A stretch of 64,000 nucleotides of DNA, from NCBI RefSeq assembly GCF_017562075.2, contig NC_054084.1, positions 42,701,197 through 42,765,196 of the forward strand. The letters are read 5' to 3'. Under the pieces are notes generated by a model. The model had not been told where the DNA came from, searched no databases, and worked only from the letters and a program-made list of their open reading frames with translations. Positions 1 to 14,624 of this stretch are shown here, one piece after another. The first letter of the stretch is position 1. Every line of letters begins with the position of its first letter. The position numbers were made by a program, and so were the translations under genes. The DNA comes from Anopheles merus. Lineage: Eukaryota; Arthropoda; Insecta; Diptera; Culicidae.

Positions 1-3000
1 ATGATAACCTTGTTCATTAACATTCCACATGAAAGACAGTAAAAACATACAACCTCATACGACGACCTTCAAACAGCACTGAGCAGCAATACCTCAACCG
101 GCATTTAATGCTGCTGCCCCAACCGGCATGCATAAAACAAGGCACGATAAAGAGACCCCCCTCCCACCGGAGACGCCAAATTACAATAGAATGTGCGCAT
201 ATTACGAGCACATTAAAATCCATGACGATACCCGCACAGCACCTTGACGAAAGAATCGTTCAGTCCGTACCTCTCCGGGCGCAAGAAGCTTGTCTCTAAT
301 GAATCGTCACGCCAGGAGTCGGGGACAGGCGTGAATTAAAAATGCACAACACGTTGACGGTTTCCCCGCGTTTTGGTCCCCTCCGCATCCCCATCGATTC
401 CACACGCTATCCTCGTTATCGATAGGGTAATGGGGCTGGAAAATGGCAACACAATCACCTGGCGTCGAATGGAAAAACTGTCCGCCCCGTGTTCGTTATT
501 GGTCCGCCGCTGTGACCACCGCTGAACACTTCCACATTTATTGCTTTTCCATTAAAAAATCGGCCCGGCCGGCCATCACAACTCGACCGCCGTGATCGAC
601 GTCCACCGCATACGATGCAATGATCCCGATGCGATGTATCATTTCGCGACGGATTGACCACAACTCAACGCTCATCTACCGATCGCAGTGCTCAATGACG
701 TGCCCCAGCCAGGGCCAGGAATGTGCGATGCGAGGATCCACAAACACTCATTAAGGCGACGGGTGAGGGCTTATTATCGAGTTGGAAGGTTTCAGCGTCT
801 TCCGAAAAGCAACGCAGGGCCAACACTGGCACGCTATCCTGCGGAACGCGCACCGGACCAGCCTGCAGACCAGATTGATCGACATGCCTTGAATGCCTCT
901 TCACTGTTCCCCATTCATCCCGCTGGTCGGTGTGTTTGGTCTAGCTACTTGTAATTGCTGTCGGGAGCAGGAATGAAATGAAAACTTATACATATCCGAT
1001 CCACAGTCGCATCCACAGCGCAGACGCTCGTTACCGGCTTTATTAGCGACAGTGGGACGCGTCCCCATGCGAAATGTAATAAGTAATAACAAGTATTAAA
1101 TAAAGTAAATAGGCCACTAATTTCCGCCCAACCAAGGACGGGGCGGGTGCAGCGGGCGCGTGGTGGGTGTCGCGCAGTCCAGAATGCGTTTAGTTTGGTG
1201 ATTAAAGGGCAAAAAAACGAGCGCAGAGCAGAAAACTGAGATTGAGTTGCAGTTTCGTCGAACAAGCTCATCATTAACGGTGGCAGTAAATCAAGCGAGT
1301 GATTAAGACGGGTGCAGAAAAAGGCTTAGGGAAAATAGCACAGACTGCAGCACGTTCGATGGGAGGGGAGAAATAAGTATAATTTAGTGAAGGATAATAA
1401 AAAAAAGCTGCAATCCTTTCCGTTCGTGTTTCTTCATTATTATAATTTCTCAAACAATGTACCCACACACAGATGGGCGCTTGAGTAGTTGGTTAGTTTG
1501 TGTTTCATAGTTGCACAAGGATAATGGATATTGATGTGTGCTTAAAGTTGGCCGCTTAGCAGCGGTTGCTGTCGCATCGCAATCCAGAAATCGAAACCAT
1601 TGAACATAAAATACGCCATAAAATACGCACATTCTCGCAGCGCTTGATGGGCAAAATGGGCAAGCTGCAAGTTTAACGTGTGTCTTCACTTTTACGAGCT
1701 GGCGTTTATTTTACGATTCGGTTTCTAGTGTTGGCCTTTTTTGACCGCCGCAACCGCGGGACCGTCCGGGCAACTGCTCGGTGAAGCAATAAATCGTATC
1801 GAAACAACCCGTTGACAAATAAGCACACACACACGCGCACGCGTGCAAAGTGCAACGGGTGACATAAACGCTCTGTGCACATTTTCGTTCGCCGTTCGTC
1901 GTGGCCGTCCTTGGCCGACAACAAGTGCACCGGATCGGGTGTTTAGACTCGTTTTGTTTCGAACGGTAATCGGAGATTTGTTATATAGCAAAAAAGACGT
2001 TTCGTTTGGAGTGATTTTATGTCTCACTTTAAGCAAAAAATCTGTCTCTCTTCGCTGTGGTGTGATCGTTTAGAATGGGGTTTGAGTGTCCTTGAAACTG
2101 GCAAAAGAATTATTGTTTCCTAAGATATTCTGTTCTGATTTACACACGGTAAAGGCACCTGCACGTTACAGCATAGTGTTATATTTATTATCATGATTGC
2201 CGACAGGAAACGACGGTACGGATAGCTTTGGCTTGATCTAGCAAACTTCTAATTCCCGATCGCATCGTAGCAAACGTGAGTCACACAAGCGACGGGGTAA
2301 ATTATGTTTTATTCCACTTGTTAACATCCTTGCTGCGGTGTTCGCTACCCTGGGTCACCCTGCAGAGGGGGTGAAGGCGAACGAGAACATCATGTTTGAT
2401 CGTGTGTAACCTCGAGTTCCATTTTCGGTGGTGCATATGCTGTTGTTTTTTTTTTGTTGTTGCAGGTTTTGCACGATCGAAACAGCAAAACGGCAAAGCA
2501 ACGTAGTAAAGTAGTTCACCATCCGCGTGCCGTGTTGCGCCCATGATCTCTTCCATGTAGAGCGTGCGAAAACGTGCAAGAATCTACGGTAGGGCGGTTT
2601 GCGATAATGCCAGAATTCCAGTAGTTGTACAGAATAACATGGCGGCAAGAGCAGCCCGCCACTGTTGATTCAGTCCAGGAATCTAGTGTCAGCAACATAA
2701 TCAACGCGGTGACTAAAGGTTTTGGAGGCCGCGCTGCTGGACTACTACTGGTTCACTTAGCTTCCATAATAGCATTCTTTATGCAGTTAGCAACACGGTT
2801 TTTGTTCTGTTCATCCCGGCCGACGCTGTTCTAGAGTCTCCTCGCTAACAACAGCAACAACAATGCGAAGCGACTACCGAAATAATTGCCACTCATTTGT
2901 TCGACTTTAATTTGTTCATATTACCGGTTAATTTTTATGCAAATTGCAACCCCGGGTTGATTAGCAGGCTGCCGAAGTTGTCTGGCGCTTGTGTCTCGAG

Positions 3001-6000
3001 ACACGGGAATGACGAGAACGAGAACAAATCCGTTCGAGGCAAGCGGGGTGGAAGAAAGAAGCTGTGCATCCTACTAACTAGCGTCGATTACCGCTCGACC
3101 CGGGAGGAGAGTTTGCTTCCGAAGTTCGACCCGAGTCGTTGGTAATTGTTCCGTGTTGAATGCGCCACACCGCAAAGGGAGACCTTTGTTCCACCCGAGC
3201 AGTGGAAATGGGAAGAGGAGGTTGTCTAGGTGTAGTTCTTGTCTGGTTTCCTGAACACTGATGCCAGCACAAAATCTGAACTCGTCTCTAGTACGCATCT
3301 TGGGGGAACAGAGAGAGAGAGAGGGAGGCAGAGTGAACCTCAGTGCGTAGTGGTTGATCTATGAAGGCAGGAGTGTTTTCGTTTGGGCTCGTATGATCCC
3401 AGCCCTGCTAACCGCCCGATGGATACGCCGGTCATGGGCTCCACTGCAGTTCAGGGAGTGGGTAATTATTTATGCATCACTCACTATCATTTCCGAGCGG
3501 TGGATGTGCAACTCCGCAGGGGCAAAAATCCAGCTCGTTGTTCCAATGTTGACCTCCGAAGACGGTGGGACGCATAAGTGGAAATGTACCCTCGTTCAAT
3601 GTTTACCTTGGCGCAAACTCCAAAGTTCTTTGGGCAAGAATACCTCCGATAGTTCTTCCGAAAACAACCACATCCACAAGAGCCTTCTCTCTTTGTCTAC
3701 GATGCGGACGACTCCTAGACCGCGACCACGAGAAAATGCCGGCCCATCATCGCCGTACTCCTCGAACACCGCCGTACCGGACGCCCCACGGTTTTGCTGC
3801 GCGGATCCGTAACAACATGAATATTTGTTATAATTTATGGATTGTTTTCCCTTGTCCCGAGCATTGGTTTTCTTTTGCCCCACCGAGCCCGTTCACACCA
3901 GCCTCGCGAGTTCGTGTACGTTTTCGTTTTCGTTCAAGCGCATCCATGCTGCATTCGAGACGCCACCGGAGGAGCGGTGAGAGGTGCACAAACGGACACC
4001 AGCTCAGAACGGTTCGCTCGCTTTGGCTGCTGTCTTGAGAACGAACTTCAGATCAGATTGCGATTCGATTGCGTTCGTGAGAACGTTACCCCTGGGGTTC
4101 TCGCGGTGGTTCGTGCTCGCGTCGTCCCGCTAAACCGCCGACTGGTAGCATGTTATGACAAGTCTCACATTTCATGGTGTACGCTCAAAATTGTCGGTTT
4201 CTGTCCCGAAGTCTGGTGGGATAATGATAAGTTATCTTCGGCGCAGCAACCGTGTCTGGAGCTAGAGTTGTTGCATGCTGCGTCTGCGTTTTTCGAACTC
4301 CACATGATTTTCCACGCTTTGTTTGAATAGGGTAATCCGGGCCGGGGACACTGGAGGAGGCCGATATTAACATGCCCACTTTACACGTTTGTGAAGGCGT
4401 TTGTGAAGTTGGAGATAGCTCCCTCTGACCATTGGGTGGTACGAAATCGATAGCCATCGCGGGGATGATCGGGGGAGAAAAGAACGTGTTCTACACACAT
4501 TGAATGTCGTTTGGGTGAAATGTAAGAGGAGTTAAATTTTACACCTGTTGTGTTTCCGAATCAGATGGATGACTTCCTTGGGGAAACAGCACAGGATCAT
4601 ATTGCACACTGGAAGTGGAGGAGTGCGGCCGTTCTAATATTGGAGCAAGCATTTGTATGAGATATTGATGATCAGATCGAATTTCTTGGCCCTTGTCGAT
4701 CGAGTCGATATATTGGGGTCGGAATTCGAAGTATCATTTTTTTTTTAATTCAAGATACTGAAACATGAAGATGTCTGGCGATAAAATATCTCACCTGTGT
4801 AATGAGATTAGCGGCAGTGAACTGAGGTTCTTAAGCCATTAAAATGTTTCTCATTGGTTATTCATTGACTAGCAAGATATGATGATTAACCTTTTCCGCT
4901 TGGAAGATCCACCAGTGTCATCTACTTCTAGATAAAATCTATGGGAAATGGATATCGAAGCAATGGCTCCAGAGCTTTACACACTCAAGTACCCATCTAG
5001 ATGGTGGTGATCAGGCTGATTTCGTTAGCGGGGAAGTGATGCGGAGGGTGGGTCCTAGAGGGGATTAATAAATTTCCTCGCCAACTATTGCCAACCGATT
5101 CCCATCTAATAGTCGAAGCGGTTTGCGCCAACCAAACCAACCACCCACTCGCAGGGTAAGCCGCAAGGGAGTGTGGATGATGCCTGGGAGTGCTAGTGCA
5201 TATGCAATTTTGCGATAATGATCGCGCCGCGTACGATCTTTGCGCCAAGGCGTGTGAAAGAGCTAGCGTGTAGCGCGAGCAGGATTAAGCGTACCACCGC
5301 TTCTTGTGTACACTACGCGCCGCCGTAGGTTGATGCACCGTGCACCGTACAGTTCCCTGCTTTTAACCCCTTCCCTCTCACTCGCTCTCCTCTCCGCAGA
5401 AGAAGAAGAAGTAGCGCAGCGTGATTTATAGGGACTCGGGAGAACACCACAACCGGCCTTTGATACTGGTACCGTTCATGCACACATGGGCACACGCGGG
5501 ATTGTACATTTAAATTAGTGTTTGTTTGTTGTTTATTCTGTCCCTTCATACCGCCCGATTCTAGGGTGGTGGTGAGTCTTGCGGGTGGGAATGGAACGGT
5601 AAAGGTTTATCCACCAACCTCCACCCGTCGCCGTCCTCTGCTGCCTCGATTCGATCCGATTCCAGGACCATAAATATTAATTGAAGTGTGCCCAATGATG
5701 CGAGAATATGATCGCAACGATACCAATTAAGAGTTCCAACCGAGGCGAAGGATCGGTTGCGTGCTCTCCTACCCTACCCTCCCCCCGGTTGCTTCAGAGC
5801 AGTTCTGTACACTTTGGTGACTCCAGAATGTCATCATAGTTTGTCGTTGACACGGCACTGCGCTGCCACAACGAGTTGGACTGCGGCAGAGTGCGGAAGG
5901 AATAGAGACGCGGCGCTTGTTGAAGTTCAATTGGTGCCACCGAGACCGAGGCAGGCGAAGGGAATTGCATTCTTACGCTCCAGAAGAATGCAACAAGGCA

Positions 6001-7111
6001 ACACAACTTCTCCGCGCTGGCTAGTCCCGCTCCCCTGGGGACAGACCACAAATTTGCATTTTTATGAATTGACTTTTAATTGGCTACGATCGGGGTAAAG
6101 TTTTTTTTTTTTGTAAAATTGAAAATAAAGTATTGAAGGTGGACTGCTGTCCGGGTGTGTACTGCCGACTGGGATGTAAGTATCGCCCTTTGTCTAATTT
6201 TTTGGCCCAGCAGCACCACACCGACGGGCCACCTGGGTTGTGTTGGGGCCACATTCTGTGCTAGCTACTGGTGCTTGAAGTGGAAACGGTTACAAAAAGC
6301 TACGCTTATTACTGTAGTGCCCTACCGACGTCTGGTGGACGGATAAGTGTCACGTTGACAATTAGCCGTCATACCCGTGGGAGGGGAAAGACAGCAGATA
6401 ATGGGACGGGGGACGTTTTGACAGCATACCGGACGCCGGACGTGTAACGCCGTGCAACGCTGGATGGAGATGATGTAATAATAATAATGCGTCAGGATAG
6501 ATCAACTGCACTGTTTTGTTGAGCCAGTTGTCAGTTTCGCTTTGGATGGAGCCGGCGCCAATTTGTGTGTGGCTAAGTGGCGTCGTGTTTGCATTGGAGC
6601 TTTTTCTTACCCGGTTCGGTCTCGATAGAACTGGAGTTAAACGGTCACTTACACGAACGTGTATGCCTGCATGCGTGTTCGAGAAGGTACAGGGTGGTTT
6701 GTGTGTAGCAACCAACTGCATTTTCCGTACTGCAATGGCGAGGGTCACACAGAAGGGTCTGCTGGCAAGAATCTATAGGTTCGATAGTGTTTATTGGAAT
6801 ACCTTATGTAGCCAAAGGTAACGTTTCTAGCCGGCAATTCAAGACGTTTTGGGGGAGGCGTTTATGAGCATCCTTGAAAGGTCAGCAGCGAATCGAAAGC
6901 AAACGGGTCGATCGATGGTCAATCACAGGATTAGCTTGCACAAACGGCTTTCCAGTGTCTCGCTGCGCTTTGCAAACCGAGCACCGAGGTTGGGCCACAG
7001 CCGTGGTCGGGGAATGGAATGTTGAAGGTTTTTATTATTATTATTATTTTTCCTCCTTGCCAATGGGAGAACGAGGGGAAAGCAAAATCCCACATACGGT
7101 GTTTGGCTCGT

Positions 7112-7135
7112 ACACACACACACACACACACACAC
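7112..7135. repeat. (AC)n microsatellite, 12 units
   Basis: AC run on the plus strand in the intron downstream of exon e. Confidence 0.95.
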
Positions 7136-9019
7136 CGCCCGGAAAACATGGAATCGTCGATTAAAGTGATGGCAGCAAACCATGAGCTTAACCGCTTGCA
7201 ACATTGTTGTCACTCGGTAGGGAGTGTAGCCATGCAGCGGCACGGTTACGATACGAAACATTCCCGAACGGCAGCACCGGCCTGACCCAGGGCCGGGGTC
7301 AAGCCGAGCCGGTACGAGCTGGGCGAGCGGTCTCCATAAAACATGTACGGGAAATGATTCGCCATTAAGGTGCTACATAACTTTAGCGCGTCATCCGGGC
7401 CCCTTTGGTTGCTGTTTGCTCATGTGCTGCAATCCGGCTCCTGGTGAGTGTGTTCCGCATGAATTTCTCTTCAAACGCTGGCAACAGGCGTTAGTGGATT
7501 TAATATGCTATTTAATACCCCCCTGCATTAGTAGTGCGCCCAGAATCGATACAAGGTGTATGCGTAATGCGAGTAATCGAGTGCACAAGTCAACACAAAA
7601 AAGCCGACCAACCAAGAACGGATTGTTTTATTTCAGAGCCATTATCGTGCCCATCATCATCACCATTATCATCATTATTAGGGTGATCGGGAGCGCCAGT
7701 AACGGTCTTGCAATGATTGCTAATTTACGGATCTGGTAAAGGGCTTTCGTGTGATGCGTTTTGCTACGCACGCAAGGATAATTGTGCAGGTTGTAAAGGG
7801 AGGTTGGGAGAAATGTTCCATTTGCTTGAGAAATTTGCACAACATCAGACTATTTATTTCGTGCAGCAATTGATCTTATAAGTACTGATCGTGTTGCATT
7901 CATTACGGCACTGGATTGTTCACATCCGTTAAACAATTCCAGATATTAAGTATCGTAGACAGCAAATAAGCCAATAGCTTTCGCAACTTGTAAGCATTAT
8001 TTTGCAGCTTAATTCTGCGTAGCTGAAGAAAAAGTACAAACGCGACCACTAATAATACGATACAATCAAAGCACCACGAACAAAACACCACACCATTGCA
8101 AATCCGCAACGGTGCAAACAGACAGACAGACAAGTTTTACGAGCTACGATTGACCACACATCATAAATCAAAGCATATGGTGCCCAAGGCCGTGGCGTTC
8201 ATTACATACGTCCCCAAGATCGACAGACATGCGTAAACATGGACTGCACTAACCGTTGTTGTGAAAGTTATTAATCATCCGCTAATCCGCTCCGACGATG
8301 CAATGGGTTGCATCGATCGAGGCATGGGCTAATGCACCTTGCTGGCCAGTCAGTGCCACACCCAAACGGTGCAATCGAACGATGGATCGATCGTTCGCAC
8401 CCAAGTGTCACACCTGATCGCACGGTCAACGATGGTGCAGTTTCGGTGGTGACCGTTAGGTGGTTGAAAATAACTGTGTTTTGCGCTTTTTCAAACCTTT
8501 AATTGAACAACGTTCCGGGGGGGAGATGTACCAGCTGTCAGGCTGATTGTGACGTTACTATCTTATTATCACATCGTCACAACCTGCTGCAACTACAATC
8601 CTGGCAACTGACTGGACTTTTGATAAACTCCACCCATTGTACCATTTTTCATCGCGTGGTTGAGCTGCTCTTTGCACCCCGTACTTCAATAAAAGGGGAT
8701 GTTTTATTTTTATTTGCCTTTTTTGCCTTTATTCCGTCGTTTCCTCTCTTCAATTTCTGGGCAGTCTTAATGAGCTAATGGGGAAAAGATACATTGGTAC
8801 TGTCCATGTTTTTGCTCTTCCCTCTTTCCTGCGCTTTAATTTGTCCTCTTGTTTGTTTACTGCAAATGAGTGATCCTGGTCACGGTACCAAAAGCTTCCA
8901 ACCTCTCGGCAATTGTCTCCACACAACGGAAAGCATGGCTAGAAATATGACGTGCCGTCGTGTCTGTGTCTGATGCTGTAGTGCAAAACTGCAGAAACAC
9001 TGTGCGGTGCATATTTTAC

Positions 9020-9112
9020 CCTGCATGCACACCGAAATCACGACACCGAGCACACCACCCAACAGCAGCGCGTGACCGCATTTGGCCACTAGGATAATGC
9101 CGGTACCAATGG
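9020..9112 (-). other. Candidate alternative exon encoding a hydrophobic segment (weak)
   Basis: A 93-nt segment flanked by CGTCTTTGCCAG on the 5' side and GCAGG|GTAAAA on the 3' side, in transcript sense. It would enter and leave in phase 1, which fits exactly after exon e. It encodes AIGTGIILVAKCGHA then LLLGGVLGVVISVCMQ, a membrane-helix-like stretch. Against it: a membrane segment would be unexpected in a cytosolic scaffold, the donor is weak, and hydrophobic frames arise by chance. It could be a rare exon, part of another gene or nothing. Confidence 0.18.
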
Positions 9113-9999
9113 CTGGCAAAGACGGTTGGCAAAGTATGTGATTAGCGTCCGTAAAGTATTGGATTAAAATAATAAACGGGTGAATATATTGTGCAATTAA
9201 AATTGAATAGTCCTCGGTGGCGGAGGGGCGTATGCCATTCGGTTCGCTCATCGAGATCCGTCGATCGAGAATTCATTTGCGCGTTTGGCGGATGTATGCT
9301 GTGTGTATCTCTTACGCTTGCCTACAGCTGGGATACTGCGTGCAGAGGAAAACATAGAGAAAAAGCCCAACAAACACTGTACTGATGGTGCAGCATCTAC
9401 ATCGATCGGTGAACAGGTTGTGAGCAGAAATGGGGAGAGTAGATCATTAGAGGCTGAACCGGGTCCAAGCACTGGCTACAGCACATCTGGTGTATACAGT
9501 TTCTAACACGCACCCGCTAGGCCCTCGTTTGTGTTCGGATCGGAAAAAAAATCGGTAGCATTGGGCAAGGTCCGTTCCTGGCTACCGAGCGGTTGGTCCA
9601 TGGGCACATCCGCTCCATTCCGGACGTGGATGGTGGTGGTGCAATGTTTTTGGGAGACCCACTCATTTGCACGCTAACGGCGCGCGCGTACGGAGGCAAT
9701 CAGTGTGGAAATTACGCAAAAAGAAGGGAAAATTATAACTACAGTCGACACGATCGACAGTGAGCTTGGTTGGCGCAGTTTCTTTTTGCAATGCAGCTGC
9801 TGCTGGATATCGATGTCGAATGCATCAAGCAGAAATAGTGTGCAATTTGTCAAACGTAAATGATTCTGGGTAAACATTTTCTCTCGGCTCGAGATATGGG
9901 GGCTGGAAAAAGGCTAATAAAGGTAGTACAGGGAGTTGCTAAATGAAATTGATCGGTATAAATATTGGCGTGTTTCGTTGGGTAATGATCGACATTTAC

Positions 10000-10053
10000 C
10001 TGCACCAGGTTCGATGTGCGAATCAATTCCAGAATCAATATCGTCTTGCTCAC
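10000..10053 (-). CDS. osp: osp exon e: recursive-type cassette microexon with DSGIDS motif (18 codons)
   Basis: Exon of 54 nt, phase 1 in and out, so inclusion or skipping preserves the frame. With the G left by exon d it reads GEQDDIDSGIDSHIEPGA. The acceptor is very strong (TGTTTTTCTTGTTTTTGTTTGCAG) and the donor is GCAG|GTAAAT, weaker than consensus. The exon begins GTGAGC immediately after the CAG, so splicing to this acceptor recreates a usable 5' splice site and the exon can be removed in a second step. DSGIDS matches DSGxxS, the doubly phosphorylated degron of beta-TrCP/Slimb substrates, the same class as the IkappaB and beta-catenin/Armadillo motifs. Other frames of the same 54 nt are open (for example VSKTILILELIRTSN), but only phase 1 joins exon d. 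Whether it is spliced constitutively is unknown. Confidence 0.7.
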
Positions 10054-12689
10054 CTGCAAACAAAAACAAGAAAAACAGGGATGTTTAGAAATGAGTCTTT
10101 AAAATTGAACACACTGTATCTCTATTTGTATGTTAAATATTCAAAATTATGTAGGTCTACTGATAAACTGCAATCAATTAGTAATTCTCTACGGCTAGCT
10201 TACCGTCCGCTTACAAAATACTAATTTTCATACCTAAGAAAGGATGTGAACCATTAAGCAGCGGTAACTGATCGGAGGCTAGCGCAGTAAAACCCTTTTT
10301 CCGAGCGGCGAATCAGTTGACATTTACATAAGCATGTATAATTCTAGCAATCGCTTCCATTTCCCACCGTCCGGATCGGAACCGAACCGAGCACGTAAAC
10401 GAAAAAAAAGTTCGATAAAACCGTGCACGATTGACTCGAGTCGCGATTAACGCGTGAGAAAACCACCGAATTATAAGGCGACACGCCGAAGGTACACTCC
10501 AGTGATTAATTCGTTTGCCCGTTAATTCGCTGACAACGTGCCCGAAACATGTGTGACCACGCGAAAGCAGTGAGAAGTATGGTGGAACGAAAAAAAAACG
10601 GTCTCTCTCCATGTGCCCAGTAATGACAAAGCAGGAAAGGAAAAGGTTTTAAAATTGGTCTGCTCACTGCCTTCAGGTTCATTCCATCTCCAAAAACGAT
10701 GCGACAATGTAGGAAAACCGAAAGACATCGCTCGGAAGCTATTAATCACAGAAATTGTGTCCCCAGCGCTGATCAACATCCGAATTGCTGGTTGGGTAGC
10801 AGCGGAGATGCTGGCAATGCTTCACATGCAACGCTGAAGCGAACTGGATCGCGAGCGGAAACATAAAAGCTGCTGTGCTTTCTTTCGGTGGCCGCAGCGC
10901 GATAAGTAATCGAACACGATCCACCGAACGTGTGACAGCCCCGAGAAGGAGAGGAAGCGGTGGGGCTCATTTCCGCTTGGAAGGGAGCTATTAAAGACCC
11001 TCACCTTCGCATGTTCATTAAGTCGGCACAAAGATGGTGGAAGGCCGTGTGCATCTTATTTTTGGGGGAATTTCGAATGAAGCATTAACCGGTGAATGAA
11101 TGTCAACGGTGTGAGATGGCCGGTAGTTAATCGAAAGCGAAAATCGTCGACAATCGACAACGACCGCACCGAATTCGGTGCCGTTCATTGAGCGCGCGCC
11201 TGTGTGTGTCTGTTCGTGTATGTGGTACGCATATTAAGATAAGGTTCCACATGCTTTCGCTTCCCGCGCACTCCTCAACGTTTGGCAGCGTGATTCGCGC
11301 AGACTTTCTTCTACCACCACCGCTGTTCGGTCTGTTAATTAAAGTTCCCGTCAGCTGAACGTTTAAGGTCCATTTTAGGTACAGGGGTTTTGTTGTTACG
11401 ACGTGTAGTCAGGACTGCCGAGCGGGGCTGGTCAGTGGATGCCCAGTAAACAGGAAGCAGCCAACACCGCGAAGTGCGGGCGACCGATGGTAGAAAGCCA
11501 TGAAATGAAAGTGAAATCGTTTATCGATCAATGGTCCCTCTTCTCTCTTTCCCTTTATTTCTCTTTCCCTCTCTCTTCTTCTTCTTGTATTGTGTGATGA
11601 GCGGCAGGTTGGAGTAAGCAAATTACGACACCGTTCCCTACCGTAACGGTGCAAAAATGCGTGGGAAACGTTAGGCGCGATAACGAAAGATTTCAACGCT
11701 TCGTTTTAAGGCTAAATTTGGCGGTAAGCGACGAACCTTTGAGTTTATTTTTGATTTTATGATGATGAGCCGTATTTGAAATGTTGTTTGTATTAAAACA
11801 CTATTTTAAATATTTTCAATATTTTTGAATGTTATAAAAAAAATTCCAATGCGATCAATGTTACAACAATGGCTCTACAATAAACTATTACACAAAATTA
11901 CTGTCAATTGAAGTGGTTTCGAAAACTACCTCACTATTCCGACACAATTTTAGTTGCTTGTACTTGGCAATTGCAATTGAAATGAAGAAATCAGCCATTT
12001 GCAACTCCTCGTCAGCTTTGATCACTATCTAGATCACGCACCGCAATGGGTTTTCTTTTGATTTCGCACTCCGGTATTTCATTTCTTTAGTGATGCGCTT
12101 GCAGAACAGCGCTCGGTACACGACGCAAAAGTCGTAAAGTCGTGCAGTACCCGAATGCAGCAGTATGAGGCAAGACGAAAGGTCAAGGGTACATTGCCGC
12201 AATGTTCCTACATCCCCCCTCCGCTACCCATTTCTTAAGTAGCTTCGATTGAGTAGTAGATTCCTACTCAAAGGAAAAAACGGATGCCGGTTCTTATCAT
12301 CGCGTCTCGATCTGGCGCTCAATCAAACCGAGCTGTTGTGTGGCTGTCATCGAGCGATGGGCTGATGCGCTGCGGACCGAAAGCCCCTGGGAAGCCTGTG
12401 ATAGTGACCACAGGATGGATCACATTTCGGTGCGATTTCTTGATGTGGATCTATTAATTTAGCATACGGCCGACCGAACCGTCCGTGAGCGCGATAGGTA
12501 CTGGATTGTTGGACCGTGGAGCCGTGGGATAATCGCCGGCTGCAGCGTGACGCGTGATGCAAGTCGTTTGCAATGCACATACAAGCCACGCACGATCGTC
12601 CGGCGTGTGTGGAGCGAATATGAGTTTAATGTCTTTATTTACACCCGTTCGTGGATAATTCGGTCGTGATTCGAACGATCGAAAGAATC

Positions 12690-12911
<222 letters not shown>

Positions 12912-14513
12912 TGCGAGGTTTTACATTTCATGCCTTCAACTTACTTTTAAGTAGCTTATGAGGTGGATCTTAATGGTGTCGTAAAATACCTATTAAACGG
13001 AAGCGCGATAACTCCACTCGAAACAGAAAACGGAATCTAAAAAGCATTAAATTTATAAGTCCGATTTTAAACGATTTTAAAACTTGAACGCTTTATTCAA
13101 AGTTTCGTTGAGCCTCTATTTTAAAGCTATAGCGCACTGCACGTGAAAACGGATGTGGCGCTAATTAAGGGCTCACTTTCTATCCGGTATCCGGGTGACC
13201 ATAATAGACGGCTGACGACGGCTGACTCGAGCTTTACGCGGACAAGCGCACAAACAGTGAAATATCAACACATAAAACTCATCTTGAAAATTACCGTCAT
13301 TACGTAGCTGCGTAGGACAAACAGCGAATGCACGCTTGCGCATAATTTATGATGATTTGAGTGCGAGTTTCCCCCTCGACACGCTGTGACACTGCTGTCA
13401 CTACGCACACTCTCCGATCAATCACGCCAGCGCCCGCTTGCCGATCAGCAGCAATGTTAATCGAAAATGATTAACTACCGGTACCGGTGGAGCTGTTCGT
13501 GTGACTATAAGCGATCCGATCGAGGCTTTAATGTCAAGCTAACATGAAAGTTTTACACCAGATTTCGAACAAGACATTGCCACTCTCTACCCGTATCCGG
13601 CATGGATACGGTGTCCTGTTGGAACATCGCTTCTTGCAAGATGCAGGCGATCAGATAGGCCCAGACTCTAAGGACGATCGATATTCACCCATCAAAGGTA
13701 CGTACGGGTGTGCGTGCCCATAAACTGTATTATTTATAAAATTCATTAATTTTAATTAAACTTTATGCGTAATTATTCCCTTGCCTGCGAATGGGCCGGT
13801 GCCGAGCTAATCGGACGGCACGAATCGTGCCTGAAGGATACGCGGCGTTCGCTAGAGATCTACGATCGGTTCCATCGGTTTACTGAGCGCCAAGCTGAAC
13901 GAGCCGCACGGGATTGGAACATAACATTTTATTAGCCCGCAATCGCGCATGTCCCCCGGAGCGTTCGTCTGGGGTCTAGCTATACGAGATCCTTCGCAGC
14001 GCTTTTCTGGTATGCGTCAACGGGGTGCGCTGTAGATTTTTCTACATGCAGGATCTAGAAATAATCATGCGAAGAAAGAACGCTCCCAACGAGCGAGGTG
14101 GGGCAAGGGGGAAAAATAAAACACAAGATAAAAAATCATTCATCTTCATCTCCTTTCGTAGAGTATCAAGGCAGAAGGTAGATCTTTGTTCCGATGTGAA
14201 ATTGACTCCGGGAAGGGAAAATGTAGCGGTCGCTTGGTGCCGTCATCACCGCTGCAAGCAGCATCCTCGGCACTGATCTGGTAGAAATAAGGACCATTGG
14301 GTAGCGCTAACGAAGTAAACAACTTGCAACTCGGAGGCTCAAATTAAACCTCACACGCGAAGAAGTATTAAAAGTCGCCATGGCATTGCCGTGGTTTGCT
14401 CGCGGGGATACCGCGATACGCTAGATCGGATCTACTTAATTGAAAGTATCTTTCCGACGCGCCCCGCCCGTTAATGTGTTGAAGAAAAGGCGTCATAGAT
14501 ATGAGAGACAGTA

Positions 14514-14624
<111 letters not shown>

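Larger units (their letters stand above)
1..9999 (-). other. osp: osp intron downstream of exon e (partial, at least 10 kb)
   Basis: Starts with donor GTAAAT and runs off the left edge. It contains a (CA)n array at 7112-7135, a perfect 12-bp palindrome GGGACGCGTCCC at 1054-1065, TTA/ATC triplet-rich runs near 7033-7050 and 7650-7680, and an AT-rich trough at about 4530-4960. Overlapping plus-strand frames at 3354-3812, 3565-4038 and 3842-4330 have no recognisable domain. A phase-compatible hydrophobic candidate exon at 9020-9112 is listed separately. No strong ratchet point was found in this part. Confidence 0.65.

Noticed and set aside
4789..4797. CAG|GTGAGA on the minus strand as a further ratchet point
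   Set aside because: The upstream sequence is not pyrimidine-rich, so the 3' splice site half is poor.
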